Source of the DNA: Bog-473 sp963821755
GTDB taxonomy: Bacteria; Actinomycetota; Acidimicrobiia; Acidimicrobiales; RAAP-2
Assembly: GCA_963821755.1 (NCBI GenBank)
Contig: CAWGEX010000002.1
Span: 62,001-126,000 of the forward strand
Reading direction: 5' to 3'
DNA length: 64,000 nt
The position numbers and the translations under genes were made by a program. The notes under the pieces were generated by a model. That model was not told where the DNA came from. It worked only from the letters and a program-made list of their open reading frames with translations, and searched no databases. Within the stretch, counting starts at the first letter, position 1. Each line of letters begins with the position of its first letter. This document shows, in pieces, positions 25,725 to 34,104 of the stretch.

Positions 25725-27953
25725 ATGACCACATTGCCGCGTGCCGCGAGGCCACACCGGAGCACACACCACCCACTCGCGGCGCGGGTGCTCCGCCCGC
25801 TCACCGCTGCAGCGGCCGTGGTTTCGCTCGGCGGCTTCCTCAGCGCTTGCCTCATACCACCATTGCCCGGTTCAGGAACGGTTCCGTGCAATACACCGAA
25901 TCTCATTTCTGCCATTTCGATTGCGAACGCCACGCCGGGCGGTGGCACCCTGGTCCTGACGACCGGGTGCGTCTACACGCTGACAAGCGCCAACAACGCG
26001 ACCGACGGGGGCACCGGCCTCCCGGTCATCACCGGGAAGGTCACCATCCAGGGCGCCGGGGCCACCATCACCCGATCGACCGCATCGGGCACGCCGGCCT
26101 TCCGGGTGTTCGACGTCGCTAGCAACGGCAACCTGACCCTGAACTCGCTGACGCTGAGCAACGGCCTGGCCAACAACGGCCAGCAGGGTGGCGGGGCTAT
26201 CTTCAGCCACGGCACCCTGGCCGTGACCGCGGGCACCTTCACCAACAACTCGTCGCCCTCCGCCACCGGCACCTCGGGTGGGGCCATCGACAGCAGCGGG
26301 ACGCTCACGGTGACCACCAGCACCTTCAGCGGCAACTCGGCCCAAGAGGGCGGCGGCGTCTTCAACCAGAACAACGCCACCATCACCAACAGCACCTTCA
26401 CCAGCAATACCGCCACGATCTACGGCGGCGGGGCGTCGGTCAACGCGGCCGGCACCGAGAACCTGTCCGGGGACACCTTCGTCGGCAACACCGGCCCGGG
26501 CGGGGGGGCCCTCGACAACGACGCCACCCTCAACATCACCAACAGCACCTTCTACAACAACACCGGGGGCGTCAACGGCGGCGGGGCGGTCGTGAACTTC
26601 GGCACCACCACGCTCAAGCAGTCCACTTTCTCGGGCAACACCTCGCCTTACGGGGCCAACGTTTACAACTTCACCGGCTTTAAGCTCTCCATGAGCATGG
26701 ACATCGTCGCCGGCGGCCTGGTCGGGACCAACTGCGGTGGCCTGGCCCCGATCACGGACCTGGGCTACAACATCGACACCGGCTCCTCGTGTGGCTTCAC
26801 CGGGACGACCCACTCCCTGAGCAACACTCAGCCACAACTCGACGCCCTGGCTTCCAACGGTGGGTCGACCCAGACCATGGCCCTGCCCGCCGGCAGCCCG
26901 GCCATCGACGCCATCCCCACCGCCACGCCCGGCTGCGCCGGCACAACCGACCAGCGCGGCATCGCCCGCCCCCAGGGCAACGGCTGCGACATCGGGGCCT
27001 ACGAGCTGGTCGCCACTTCCGGTGACCACACGCCCCCGAGCGTCCCGAGCGGGCTCGCGGTCACCTCGGTGACCTCGAGTTCGGTGTCTCTGAAGTGGAA
27101 CGCCTCGAGCGACAACGTCGGGGTCACCGGCTACACCATCTACCGGAACGGGGCGCCGGTCGGCAGCACCGGTGGCCCGGCAGCCACCACGTTCACCGAT
27201 CTGACGGCCTCGCCGATCACCAGTTACTCCTACACGGTCGACGCCTTCGACGGCAGCGGCAACCACTCGGCCCGCTCGGCAGCGGTCTCGGTCACCACGC
27301 CGGCTCCGACGGGAGTCCAGGCCGTGCAGGCCGGTGCCGCGGCCACGGCCACCCGGGTGAGCAGCACCACCATCGTGCTGGCCAACCCGGTCCACGCCGG
27401 TGACCTCCTGGCCGGTTGGCTGGGCCAGTTTGACGCCGCCGGGCCGGTGCAGGTCTCCGACAACGTGAACGGACCGTGGACCCGGACCAGTGCCGCGACG
27501 ACGTTCTCGAGCGGCGGAGGGGATATCGCCCTCTTCTACCTGCAGAATTCGGCGCCGGCCCCGCAGGGTCTGACCATCACCATCACGGCCACGACGGCGA
27601 CCTTCCTCGAGGGTGCGGTCTCCGAGTACAGCGGGGTGGCGACGGCCGGCGCCCTGGACCAGGTAGCGGCGGCCAAGGGAAACAGCACGGCGGTCGATTC
27701 GGGGCCCACCGCTCCAGTGGGGGCAGGGGAACTGGTGGTCGGCGGCATCATCACCGGCGGAGCGCCCGGGACCGTCACGCCGGGCTCCTCGCAGGCCAAG
27801 CCCTTCGCCCTGCGGGTCCAGACCAGCTCGGGCTCGGCCGACTTCGAGGACATCGCAGCCAGCAATGCCGGAGCCCAGGACGCCCAGGCCACCTTCAGTT
27901 CCGCCACGGACTGGTACGCCGCCGTCGGTGTGTTCCACCCCTTCGGCGGCTGA
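25725..27953 (+). CDS. Secreted lipoprotein: beta-helix plus fibronectin III
   Basis: A 742-residue exported protein. The basic N-terminus and hydrophobic stretch PLTAAAAVVSLGGFLSAC end in the lipobox LSAC, so it should be a membrane-anchored lipoprotein. Residues about 60-410 form a right-handed parallel beta-helix of the choice-of-anchor type, with repeated S-T-F-x-x-N-x-A units (e.g. TNSTFTSNTATIYGGGASVN). They end in the typical signature IGAYELVA. One fibronectin type III domain follows (PPSVPSGLAVTSVTSSSVSL). A C-terminal jelly-roll-like domain of about 200 residues has no recognisable motif. It may bind or modify surface polysaccharide. No catalytic residues can be assigned. Confidence 0.8.
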   Translation: MTTLPRAARPHRSTHHPLAARVLRPLTAAAAVVSLGGFLSACLIPPLPGSGTVPCNTPNLISAISIANATPGGGTLVLTTGCVYTLTSANNATDGGTGLPVITGKVTIQGAGATITRSTASGTPAFRVFDVASNGNLTLNSLTLSNGLANNGQQGGGAIFSHGTLAVTAGTFTNNSSPSATGTSGGAIDSSGTLTVTTSTFSGNSAQEGGGVFNQNNATITNSTFTSNTATIYGGGASVNAAGTENLSGDTFVGNTGPGGGALDNDATLNITNSTFYNNTGGVNGGGAVVNFGTTTLKQSTFSGNTSPYGANVYNFTGFKLSMSMDIVAGGLVGTNCGGLAPITDLGYNIDTGSSCGFTGTTHSLSNTQPQLDALASNGGSTQTMALPAGSPAIDAIPTATPGCAGTTDQRGIARPQGNGCDIGAYELVATSGDHTPPSVPSGLAVTSVTSSSVSLKWNASSDNVGVTGYTIYRNGAPVGSTGGPAATTFTDLTASPITSYSYTVDAFDGSGNHSARSAAVSVTTPAPTGVQAVQAGAAATATRVSSTTIVLANPVHAGDLLAGWLGQFDAAGPVQVSDNVNGPWTRTSAATTFSSGGGDIALFYLQNSAPAPQGLTITITATTATFLEGAVSEYSGVATAGALDQVAAAKGNSTAVDSGPTAPVGAGELVVGGIITGGAPGTVTPGSSQAKPFALRVQTSSGSADFEDIAASNAGAQDAQATFSSATDWYAAVGVFHPFGG

Positions 27954-28004
27954 CCCTCAACCGCCGAGCTGAGGCGCCGGACGGAAGAGACGACCTGAGC
28001 CCTT

Positions 28005-29438
28005 TCAGCTGTCCGCTGGGTTCTCGTTCCCCGCCCCCATGTCACAGAACTGTCGATAGCGGACCCCGGTGGCTTTGGCCCAGCCCGGATCGGGCTCGAT
28101 CCTCCGGCTGACGCCGGCCCAGCGGTCCGAGTCGCTGAGCGAAGTCTCCAGTCCGGCGGCCATGCGAGCCACGTAGGCCGCGCCGCGGGCCGCGCCGTCG
28201 GGCACGGCCACCGCGTCCACCGGCAGCTGCGTGGCATCGGCCACCGCCGACATCCAGGCCGTGACCCGTGATCCCCCGCCACTGGCCACGACACGGTGGG
28301 CCCGTGCGCCGGATGCCTCGATGATCCGGGCGATCACGAAACCACTGGCTTCGAACGCGGCGCGCTCCAGCGCTTCACCATTCGAGCCGATATCGAGGCC
28401 GTAGAGGTTCGAGCGCAGGGTGTGGTCGTTGAGCGGAGTGCGCTCGCCCCGGATATAGGGCAGCCACACCGGGACGCGGCCGGGGTTGCCCAGCCGGGGG
28501 TCCAGCCGCTCCCGCTCCGGTCCGGGCGGGCACGCGCCGCGGAGCAGGTGGCGCGCCCAGTCGACGAAGAGGGCCCCGGCGTTGCTCGGGCCCCCGATGA
28601 GGAACCGGTCCGGGGTGGTGTGGGGATAGCTGACGAGACCGGGAACCTGCATCCACTCCTCGGTCACCACCCAGACGATGAGCGTCGCGCCGAATATGGC
28701 CAGCACATCGCCGGGCTCGTTGGCGCCCGAGACGATCTGGTCGCAGAAGGCATCGATCGACCCGCCGGTGAACACGGTGTCGGTACCCGGCACTGTCCCG
28801 CCGGCCTGGCACATGGGGACGACCGTGGGCAATTGTGATTCCGAGGCGCCGATGGACTCGATGAGCGCGCTGTTCCACCTGCCCCGCCCGTGCAAGGCAC
28901 CCAGGCTGGCGGTGACGCCCGAGTCGATGGCCGGGACTCCGGTCAGGGCGTGGGTAGCCACGGCCTGGCAGGGCCAGTACCCCTTGGCGTCGGGCGCCTC
29001 TCTGACGGCCCAGCGGAGGAAGCCTTCGGCGTCGGGCATGGCCCCGGGCGGGGGAAGCCCCACACCGAGCGCGCCGTCGCCAGCAACTGATGCGGCGGGT
29101 CGCCCCTCGATGTCGCCGTACATCAGGCCGGGAAGCATGGGAACACCGCGCCGGTTGACCGCCGTCAGCGACGGGACCATGGAGGCCACCGCCAGGCCGG
29201 CCACCTCTTCGTTGCCCGAGGCGGCCAGTTGCCCCGTCACGTCGGCGTAGGCCCGGCGCGGGCCCGCCCGCCAGGCGCGGCGGGCATCGTGGCGCAGCAG
29301 GTCCGGCTCCGGGGCCATGACCTGGTGGGCCACCCGGCTGCGCGCCACCACCGCACCGTCACCGTCCACGGCCAGGGCCTTGACCGAGGTCGTGCCGATA
29401 TCGACCCCGATCGTGATGGCACCTCGGGAATTGCTCAC
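28005..29438 (-). CDS. FGGY-family carbohydrate kinase
   Basis: A 477-residue sugar kinase. ITIGVDIGTTSVKALAVDGD is the N-terminal phosphate-1 motif. The C-terminal domain has VVASGGGSRVTAWMSAVADA and AVAVPDGAARGAAYVA, which bind ATP in this family. Relatives phosphorylate xylulose, gluconate, erythritol or autoinducer-2, and the sequence does not say which. It is divergent from a 2-hydroxyacid dehydrogenase gene. A TGAC-N6-GTCA palindrome lies immediately upstream of its GTG start. Confidence 0.87.
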   Translation of the reverse strand: MSNSRGAITIGVDIGTTSVKALAVDGDGAVVARSRVAHQVMAPEPDLLRHDARRAWRAGPRRAYADVTGQLAASGNEEVAGLAVASMVPSLTAVNRRGVPMLPGLMYGDIEGRPAASVAGDGALGVGLPPPGAMPDAEGFLRWAVREAPDAKGYWPCQAVATHALTGVPAIDSGVTASLGALHGRGRWNSALIESIGASESQLPTVVPMCQAGGTVPGTDTVFTGGSIDAFCDQIVSGANEPGDVLAIFGATLIVWVVTEEWMQVPGLVSYPHTTPDRFLIGGPSNAGALFVDWARHLLRGACPPGPERERLDPRLGNPGRVPVWLPYIRGERTPLNDHTLRSNLYGLDIGSNGEALERAAFEASGFVIARIIEASGARAHRVVASGGGSRVTAWMSAVADATQLPVDAVAVPDGAARGAAYVARMAAGLETSLSDSDRWAGVSRRIEPDPGWAKATGVRYRQFCDMGAGNENPADS

Positions 29439-29443
29439 GAACC

Positions 29444-29457
29444 TGACACAGGAGTCA
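29444..29457. promoter_or_regulatory. Putative operator, TGAC-N6-GTCA palindrome
   Basis: TGACACAGGAGTCA has perfect four-base arms and matches the consensus of three sites near 53.7, 57.0 and 60.5 kb at 12 of 14 positions. It lies in the 70-base region between the divergent kinase and dehydrogenase genes, six bases above the kinase start codon. Confidence 0.4.
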
Positions 29458-29508
29458 TATGTCCGCCATTATGGACCCCGTTCGACAATCGAGAGGGGCG
29501 CAACGAAA

Positions 29509-30492
29509 ATGAGCACGACACGACCGAAGGCACTGGTGACCGCCGCGGTCAGCGGACCCGGGCTCGATCTGCTCCATCAATTGGCCGATCTGGTCCTCGA
29601 TTCGTGGCTCGACCAACCGTCCCTCCGCATCTACAACGCCAAGCAGTTGGCCGAGCGGGTGGCCGCCGAAGGCGCCAACCTGGTCGTGGTCGAGGGTGAC
29701 GTCTGCGGGGCCGAGCTCTACGAGCAGCCCATCATCGCCGTGGCCAGCTGCCGGGGCGACCCCACGAACGTCGACGTGCCCGCCGCCACCGCGGCCGGTG
29801 TCCCGGTGCTGCGGGCGCCCGGTCGCAATGCCGATGCGGTGGCCGAGCTGGCCGTCGCTCTCCTCTTCGCCGCCACCCGGGGCATCATTCCCGCCGACCG
29901 CGACGTCCGGGACGGGGAGGTCTACCGGGACGGGAAGATCCCGTACCAGCGCTACCGGGCCTGGGAGCTGAACGGCAGGACCGTGGGCCTGGTCGGACTG
30001 GGCGCGGTCGGGCGGGCCCTGCGCTGGCGCCTGCGCGGCTTGGGCATGGACGTCCTGGCCTATGACCCCTACGCCCCCGATGCCACCTCCTCGCTGGACG
30101 AACTCCTCGAGCGCTCCGACGTCGTCTCGGTGCACGCCCCGGTGACCGACGAGACCAGCGGCATGATCGGCACCGACGCCTTCGCCAAGATGCGCGACGG
30201 GGTGGTCTACCTCAATACCGCACGGGCCAAGATCCACGACACCGACGCCCTGGTGGCCGCGCTCGCCTCGGGCAAGGTCGGCGCGGCGGGGCTCGACCAC
30301 TTCGAGGGCGAGCACCTGGCCACCGACCACCCGCTGACCACCTTCCCCAACGTGGTACTCACCCCGCACATCGGCGGGGCCACCTACGACACCGAGGCCA
30401 ACCACACCCGGACTATCGCCGAGGACCTCTGCCGCCTGATGGCCGGGGCGCGCCCATTGCACATCGTCAATCCCGAGGTGCTCGCCGACTGA
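29509..30492 (+). CDS. D-2-hydroxyacid dehydrogenase (phosphoglycerate dehydrogenase-like)
   Basis: A 327-residue NAD-dependent dehydrogenase. The catalytic domain is followed by the Rossmann motif TVGLVGLGAVGRALRWRLRG. The active-site residues appear as YLNTARAKIHDTDAL (Arg), AGLDHFEGEHL (Glu) and LTPHIGGATYDTE (His). The ATG at 29509 has GAGAGGGG upstream. The pairing with a divergent FGGY kinase resembles sugar-acid catabolic modules in which a phosphorylated sugar or acid is oxidised. The peptidase E gene follows one base after its stop. Confidence 0.87.
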   Translation: MSTTRPKALVTAAVSGPGLDLLHQLADLVLDSWLDQPSLRIYNAKQLAERVAAEGANLVVVEGDVCGAELYEQPIIAVASCRGDPTNVDVPAATAAGVPVLRAPGRNADAVAELAVALLFAATRGIIPADRDVRDGEVYRDGKIPYQRYRAWELNGRTVGLVGLGAVGRALRWRLRGLGMDVLAYDPYAPDATSSLDELLERSDVVSVHAPVTDETSGMIGTDAFAKMRDGVVYLNTARAKIHDTDALVAALASGKVGAAGLDHFEGEHLATDHPLTTFPNVVLTPHIGGATYDTEANHTRTIAEDLCRLMAGARPLHIVNPEVLAD

Positions 30493-30493
30493 C

Positions 30494-31222
30494 GTGAGCG
30501 CTCGTCAACCCACCATCATCGCCACCAGCATCGGCCTCCAGGCCGACGGCCCCGACGCCCAGAACCTCCGGCTGGGACCCTCCTTCGGCCTGGCCGCCGA
30601 GCTGGCCCGGGCGGGCTCCCACCCGCGCGCCTGCATCATCGCCACGGCGGTGGGAGACAGCGACGCCCGCACCTCCGCCGTGCACAACGCCTTCGGCAAG
30701 GCCGGCTGGATCAGCACGCATCTGGCCCTGTTCACCATGCCGACCTTCACCGACATGCGAAGCCACCTGCTGGCCCAGGACGTCATCTGGGTGTCGGGAG
30801 GGAGCACGGTCAATCTGCTGGCCCTATGGCGGGCCCACGGCCTGGACGTCATCCTGCGCGAGTGCTGGGAGTCCGGCGTGGTGCTCACGGGGGTGTCGGC
30901 CGGCTCGTTGTGCTGGCATGTCGGAGGGACCACGGACTCCTTCGGGCTCCCATTGCAGACGGTCACCGATGCTCTCGGATTCCTGCCCTACAGCAACAGC
31001 CCCCACCACGACGCCGAGGCCGAACGCCGTCCCCTCATCCATCGCCTCATCGCCGACGGCACCCTGCCCGATGGCTACGCCACCGAAAACGGGACGGGCC
31101 TGGTCTTTTACGACACCGAGCTCCACGAGGCCTTCACCGAGCAGCCGGACAAGACGGCCTACTCCCTGACCCGGCGGGGCGACACGACGGTGGAGAGGGC
31201 GCTGCCCACCCGCCTGCTCTGA
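30494..31222 (+). CDS. Peptidase E (family S51) homologue
   Basis: A 242-residue cytoplasmic serine peptidase of the S51 family, which cleaves Asp-X dipeptides in known members. The nucleophile elbow is LTGVSAGSLCWHV, and IWVSGGSTVNLLALWRAHG matches the conserved glycine-rich segment. NSPHHDAEAERRP supplies the conserved histidine region. It starts at GTG 30494 with only one base after the dehydrogenase stop, so it is co-transcribed. Why a dipeptidase-like protein is linked to sugar-acid genes is unclear; a non-peptidase hydrolase role is possible. Confidence 0.85.
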   Translation: MSARQPTIIATSIGLQADGPDAQNLRLGPSFGLAAELARAGSHPRACIIATAVGDSDARTSAVHNAFGKAGWISTHLALFTMPTFTDMRSHLLAQDVIWVSGGSTVNLLALWRAHGLDVILRECWESGVVLTGVSAGSLCWHVGGTTDSFGLPLQTVTDALGFLPYSNSPHHDAEAERRPLIHRLIADGTLPDGYATENGTGLVFYDTELHEAFTEQPDKTAYSLTRRGDTTVERALPTRLL

Positions 31223-31281
31223 CCGGCACCGTCACGCCGACGCGCCACGGTCACGCCGGCGGGCCCGTCAACCCGGGAGCT

Positions 31282-32362
31282 TCACGGATCGGGCAGCCCG
31301 TAGAAGCGTCGTGCGTTCTCCCCGGCGATCGCCGCCAGGGCCTCGGGCTTGAGCTCCTGCTGGAGGAACCGGCCCGAGGAATGGGGCCAGGCTCCGTCCC
31401 AATGGGGATAGTCGCTGGCGAACATCACGTGGTCGGCGCCGATCTGCTCGACCACGGCCGGCAGCATGCGTTCCTCGGGTTCGCAGGTGACCCAGATGTT
31501 CCCGGCCGCCAGGTACTCATCGGGATGGCGCTGCCACCCGTTCTCGATCCAGTCACCCCGGGACTCGAAGTGTTCGCCCAGCCGTTCGACGAACCAGGGC
31601 AACCAACCGGCCCCGGCCTCGAGAAAAGCCACCCGAAGGGTCGGGTGCCGGTCGAACACCCCACCACTGACCAGGGCCGTCATGGCCGTCATCTGGTCGA
31701 AGGGGAAGCTGACGCAATGCACCTGTATGTAATTGTCGAAGCGGTCGATGCCGATCTTGGGCATGTGGAGTCCGGGCGCCCCGTGGATGCCGAGGGGCAG
31801 ATCGAGTGCGGCCGCCAGGGCGAAGAACGGGTCCAGATCGGGGTGGTCGAGGTTGCGCCGCTCCAGTGCGGGAGGCACGACGGCGCACACCAGTCCGAGG
31901 TCTCTGGCGCTGTCGCAGCACCCCGAGGGCCGCCGCGCCGTGTTCGATGGGCACCACGGCGGCGGCGTGCAGCCGACCATGACTCTCCGCCACCACCTCG
32001 GCCGCCCACTCGTTGTACAGGCCGGCCAGGGCGCTGCCCAACTGCGGATCCCGGATGCTGGGCACGCACATGGCGAAGCTCGGGAACAGCACCATTTCGT
32101 CCAACCCATCGGCCTCGGCATTGGCCAAGATCCCGGTCGCCGTGCTGGCGTCGAGGCCGGGCTCGGTGCTCACGCCCCGGTCGGCCGGGCACCCGGCGCC
32201 GGGGCCCTCGGGATCGGGATAGGCCCGCCCTTCGATGACCACGCCCGGAATCCCGTCGTTGCGCAGGCTGACCTGGTCGGGGAAGCGGCGCAGGACGTCG
32301 AGCACGAAGGCGGTCCCCTCGACCACGTGCCCGTCGGCGTCGATGACGTGGGGCCGGGTCAC
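31282..32362 (-). CDS. Amidohydrolase_2 family metal-dependent hydrolase, frameshifted
   Basis: About 360 residues of the TIM-barrel amidohydrolase family that includes ACMS decarboxylase. The N-terminal metal motif is HVIDADGHVVEGTAF. LPLGIHGAPGLHMPK gives the barrel histidine, and HVMFASDYPHWDGAWP the catalytic aspartate block. The frame changes near 31915, at CTGCGACAGC on the minus strand. The GTG start overlaps the stop of the upstream deacylase-like gene (GTGA). Likely activities are decarboxylation or C-C/C-N hydrolysis of a cyclic or unsaturated acid. It is the last gene of a three-gene minus-strand operon. Confidence 0.82.
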
Positions 32363-34104
32363 CGCGTCGCGTTGATCCAGTCGGCACCGGCGTGCACCGT
32401 GTCGGTGTCGGTTCCCGAGCGGAGCAGGGTGCCGGGCCGGGCCTCGGTGAACGATCGCTCGCGCACGATCTCGGTGCCGTTCACCAGCACATGGGCGATG
32501 CCCACGGCCTCGGCGTAGAGCCGGCTGGCCCCGCCGGGCAGGTCGTTGCGGGTGCGCACCGGGCCGTGGCCGATGGCGGTGGGATCGAGCACGACGACGT
32601 CGGCCCAGGCGCCGGGCACCAGGCGGCCCCGGTCGCGGAGCCCGTAGAGGCGGGCCGGGATGTCGGTCAGTTGCCGCACCGCTTCCTCCCAACTCAGGAG
32701 CGACCGCTGCCGGACCCCGTCGCCCAGCAGGGAGGTCGAATAGATCGCACCGCACATGGTGTCGAGATGCGCCCCGGCGTCAGAGCCGCCGACCACGGCC
32801 CGCGGGTCGACCCAGGCCTCGGCCCGCAGGGCCCAGTCCTCCTCGGATTCGGGGATGGGCGGCCGCAGCCCGGTGCGGAGCTCGTCGGCCACCACCACAT
32901 CGAGCAGGGCGTCGAACGGGGCCACGCCCCTTTGCCGGGCCACGTCGCCCACCGTGTGCCCCTCGTAGCGGGCGTTCTCCTCGGCGAAGGTCTCCTCGAG
33001 GATCAGGCGCTCCCACACGGCCAGATGGCGCAGGATCCCTGCCTCGTCCGACTGCGCGCCGGCATCGAGCCGGCGTCGGGTCTCCGGGTCGCTGAGCGCC
33101 TTCATCCGCTCGGGCACAGCCAGCATGAACACCTCCCGCCACCCGGGCAGGCCGTCGAGGATGGCACCGTGCTCGAAGCTCAGCCGCAACTGCATGGTGT
33201 GGGGCAGCGTCAAGGCCACCACGGTCGCCCCCCGTGCCGCGGCCGCCGTCGAGGCCGCCAGTTGGTCCCACAGCCCGTCGGGGTTCATGGCCGAGACACC
33301 GAGCACGTTCCAGTTGATCGGGCGGTCCGCCAGCAACGAGATACGGCTCATGAGGTCGATGTCGTCCTCGGTGAACCCGTTGAGGCAGCCGGCGATGATC
33401 AGTTCGACCGTCGTCCCGTCGTGCTCGCGCACGGCCGCGGCCAGGAGCTCGAGCTCGGACCGAGCGGCCGCCCGGGACGGGACAGGCTGACCGTCACCGT
33501 CGTTGTGGGTGTGCACCTGTGAGGTGGAGAATCCGAGCGCGCCCTCATCGAGGGCGGCGTGCAGGGCCGACACCATGGCGGCGCTGTCGGCATCGGTGGC
33601 GGGCGATCCCACGGCCCGCTCCCCCATGACCAGACGGCGCAGGGTGGAATGGCCGACCAGAAAGCCGGCGTTGACCGCCAGGCGACCCTGCAGCTGCCCG
33701 AGCCACTGGCCGAACGAGGCCCAATCCCAGGCCAGCCCCTGCTGCAGGGCGGCCAGGGGCATGCCCTCGACCCGGGCCATCATGCGCGAGAGGTAGTCGA
33801 CGTGGTCGGGTCCGCACGGCGCCAGCGAGAACCCGCAGTTGCCACCCAGGACCGTCGTCACCCCGTGCAGCGGTGACGGGCTGGCGTTGGGATCCCAGAA
33901 CAGCTGGGCGTCGTAGTGGGTGTGCAGGTCGATGAAGCCCGGCGTGACCAGCATGTCGGTGGCGTCGATGACCGTGTCGGCGGATGCCTCCCCGGCGAGG
34001 CCCCCGATCTCGGCGATGCGCCCGTCGGCGATCAGCACGTCGGCCTGTCGCGGTGGCCCGCCGGTGCCGTCGACCACCGTGCCACCCCGTATGCGGGTGG
34101 TCAC
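32359..34104 (-). CDS. N-acyl-D-amino-acid deacylase-like amidohydrolase
   Basis: A 581-residue member of the D-aminoacylase/dihydroorotase-like amidohydrolases. The N-terminal beta-sandwich VTTRIRGGTVVDGTG is followed by GFIDLHTHYDAQLFWDP with the HxH metal site. The catalytic GGSDAGAHLDTM contains the aspartate. The last part (LVPGAWADVVVLDP) closes the sandwich domain. The GTG at 34104, overlapping the aldehyde dehydrogenase stop, is chosen over the 71-codon longer open frame because it directly precedes conserved sequence. It probably hydrolyses an amide or cyclic amide. Substrate chirality cannot be read from sequence. Confidence 0.85.
   Translation of the reverse strand: MTTRIRGGTVVDGTGGPPRQADVLIADGRIAEIGGLAGEASADTVIDATDMLVTPGFIDLHTHYDAQLFWDPNASPSPLHGVTTVLGGNCGFSLAPCGPDHVDYLSRMMARVEGMPLAALQQGLAWDWASFGQWLGQLQGRLAVNAGFLVGHSTLRRLVMGERAVGSPATDADSAAMVSALHAALDEGALGFSTSQVHTHNDGDGQPVPSRAAARSELELLAAAVREHDGTTVELIIAGCLNGFTEDDIDLMSRISLLADRPINWNVLGVSAMNPDGLWDQLAASTAAAARGATVVALTLPHTMQLRLSFEHGAILDGLPGWREVFMLAVPERMKALSDPETRRRLDAGAQSDEAGILRHLAVWERLILEETFAEENARYEGHTVGDVARQRGVAPFDALLDVVVADELRTGLRPPIPESEEDWALRAEAWVDPRAVVGGSDAGAHLDTMCGAIYSTSLLGDGVRQRSLLSWEEAVRQLTDIPARLYGLRDRGRLVPGAWADVVVLDPTAIGHGPVRTRNDLPGGASRLYAEAVGIAHVLVNGTEIVRERSFTEARPGTLLRSGTDTDTVHAGADWINATR

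Noticed and set aside
25872..27938. A 688-codon minus-strand open frame
   Set aside because: It is the antisense shadow of the beta-helix lipoprotein, created by its high-GC, repetitive codons.
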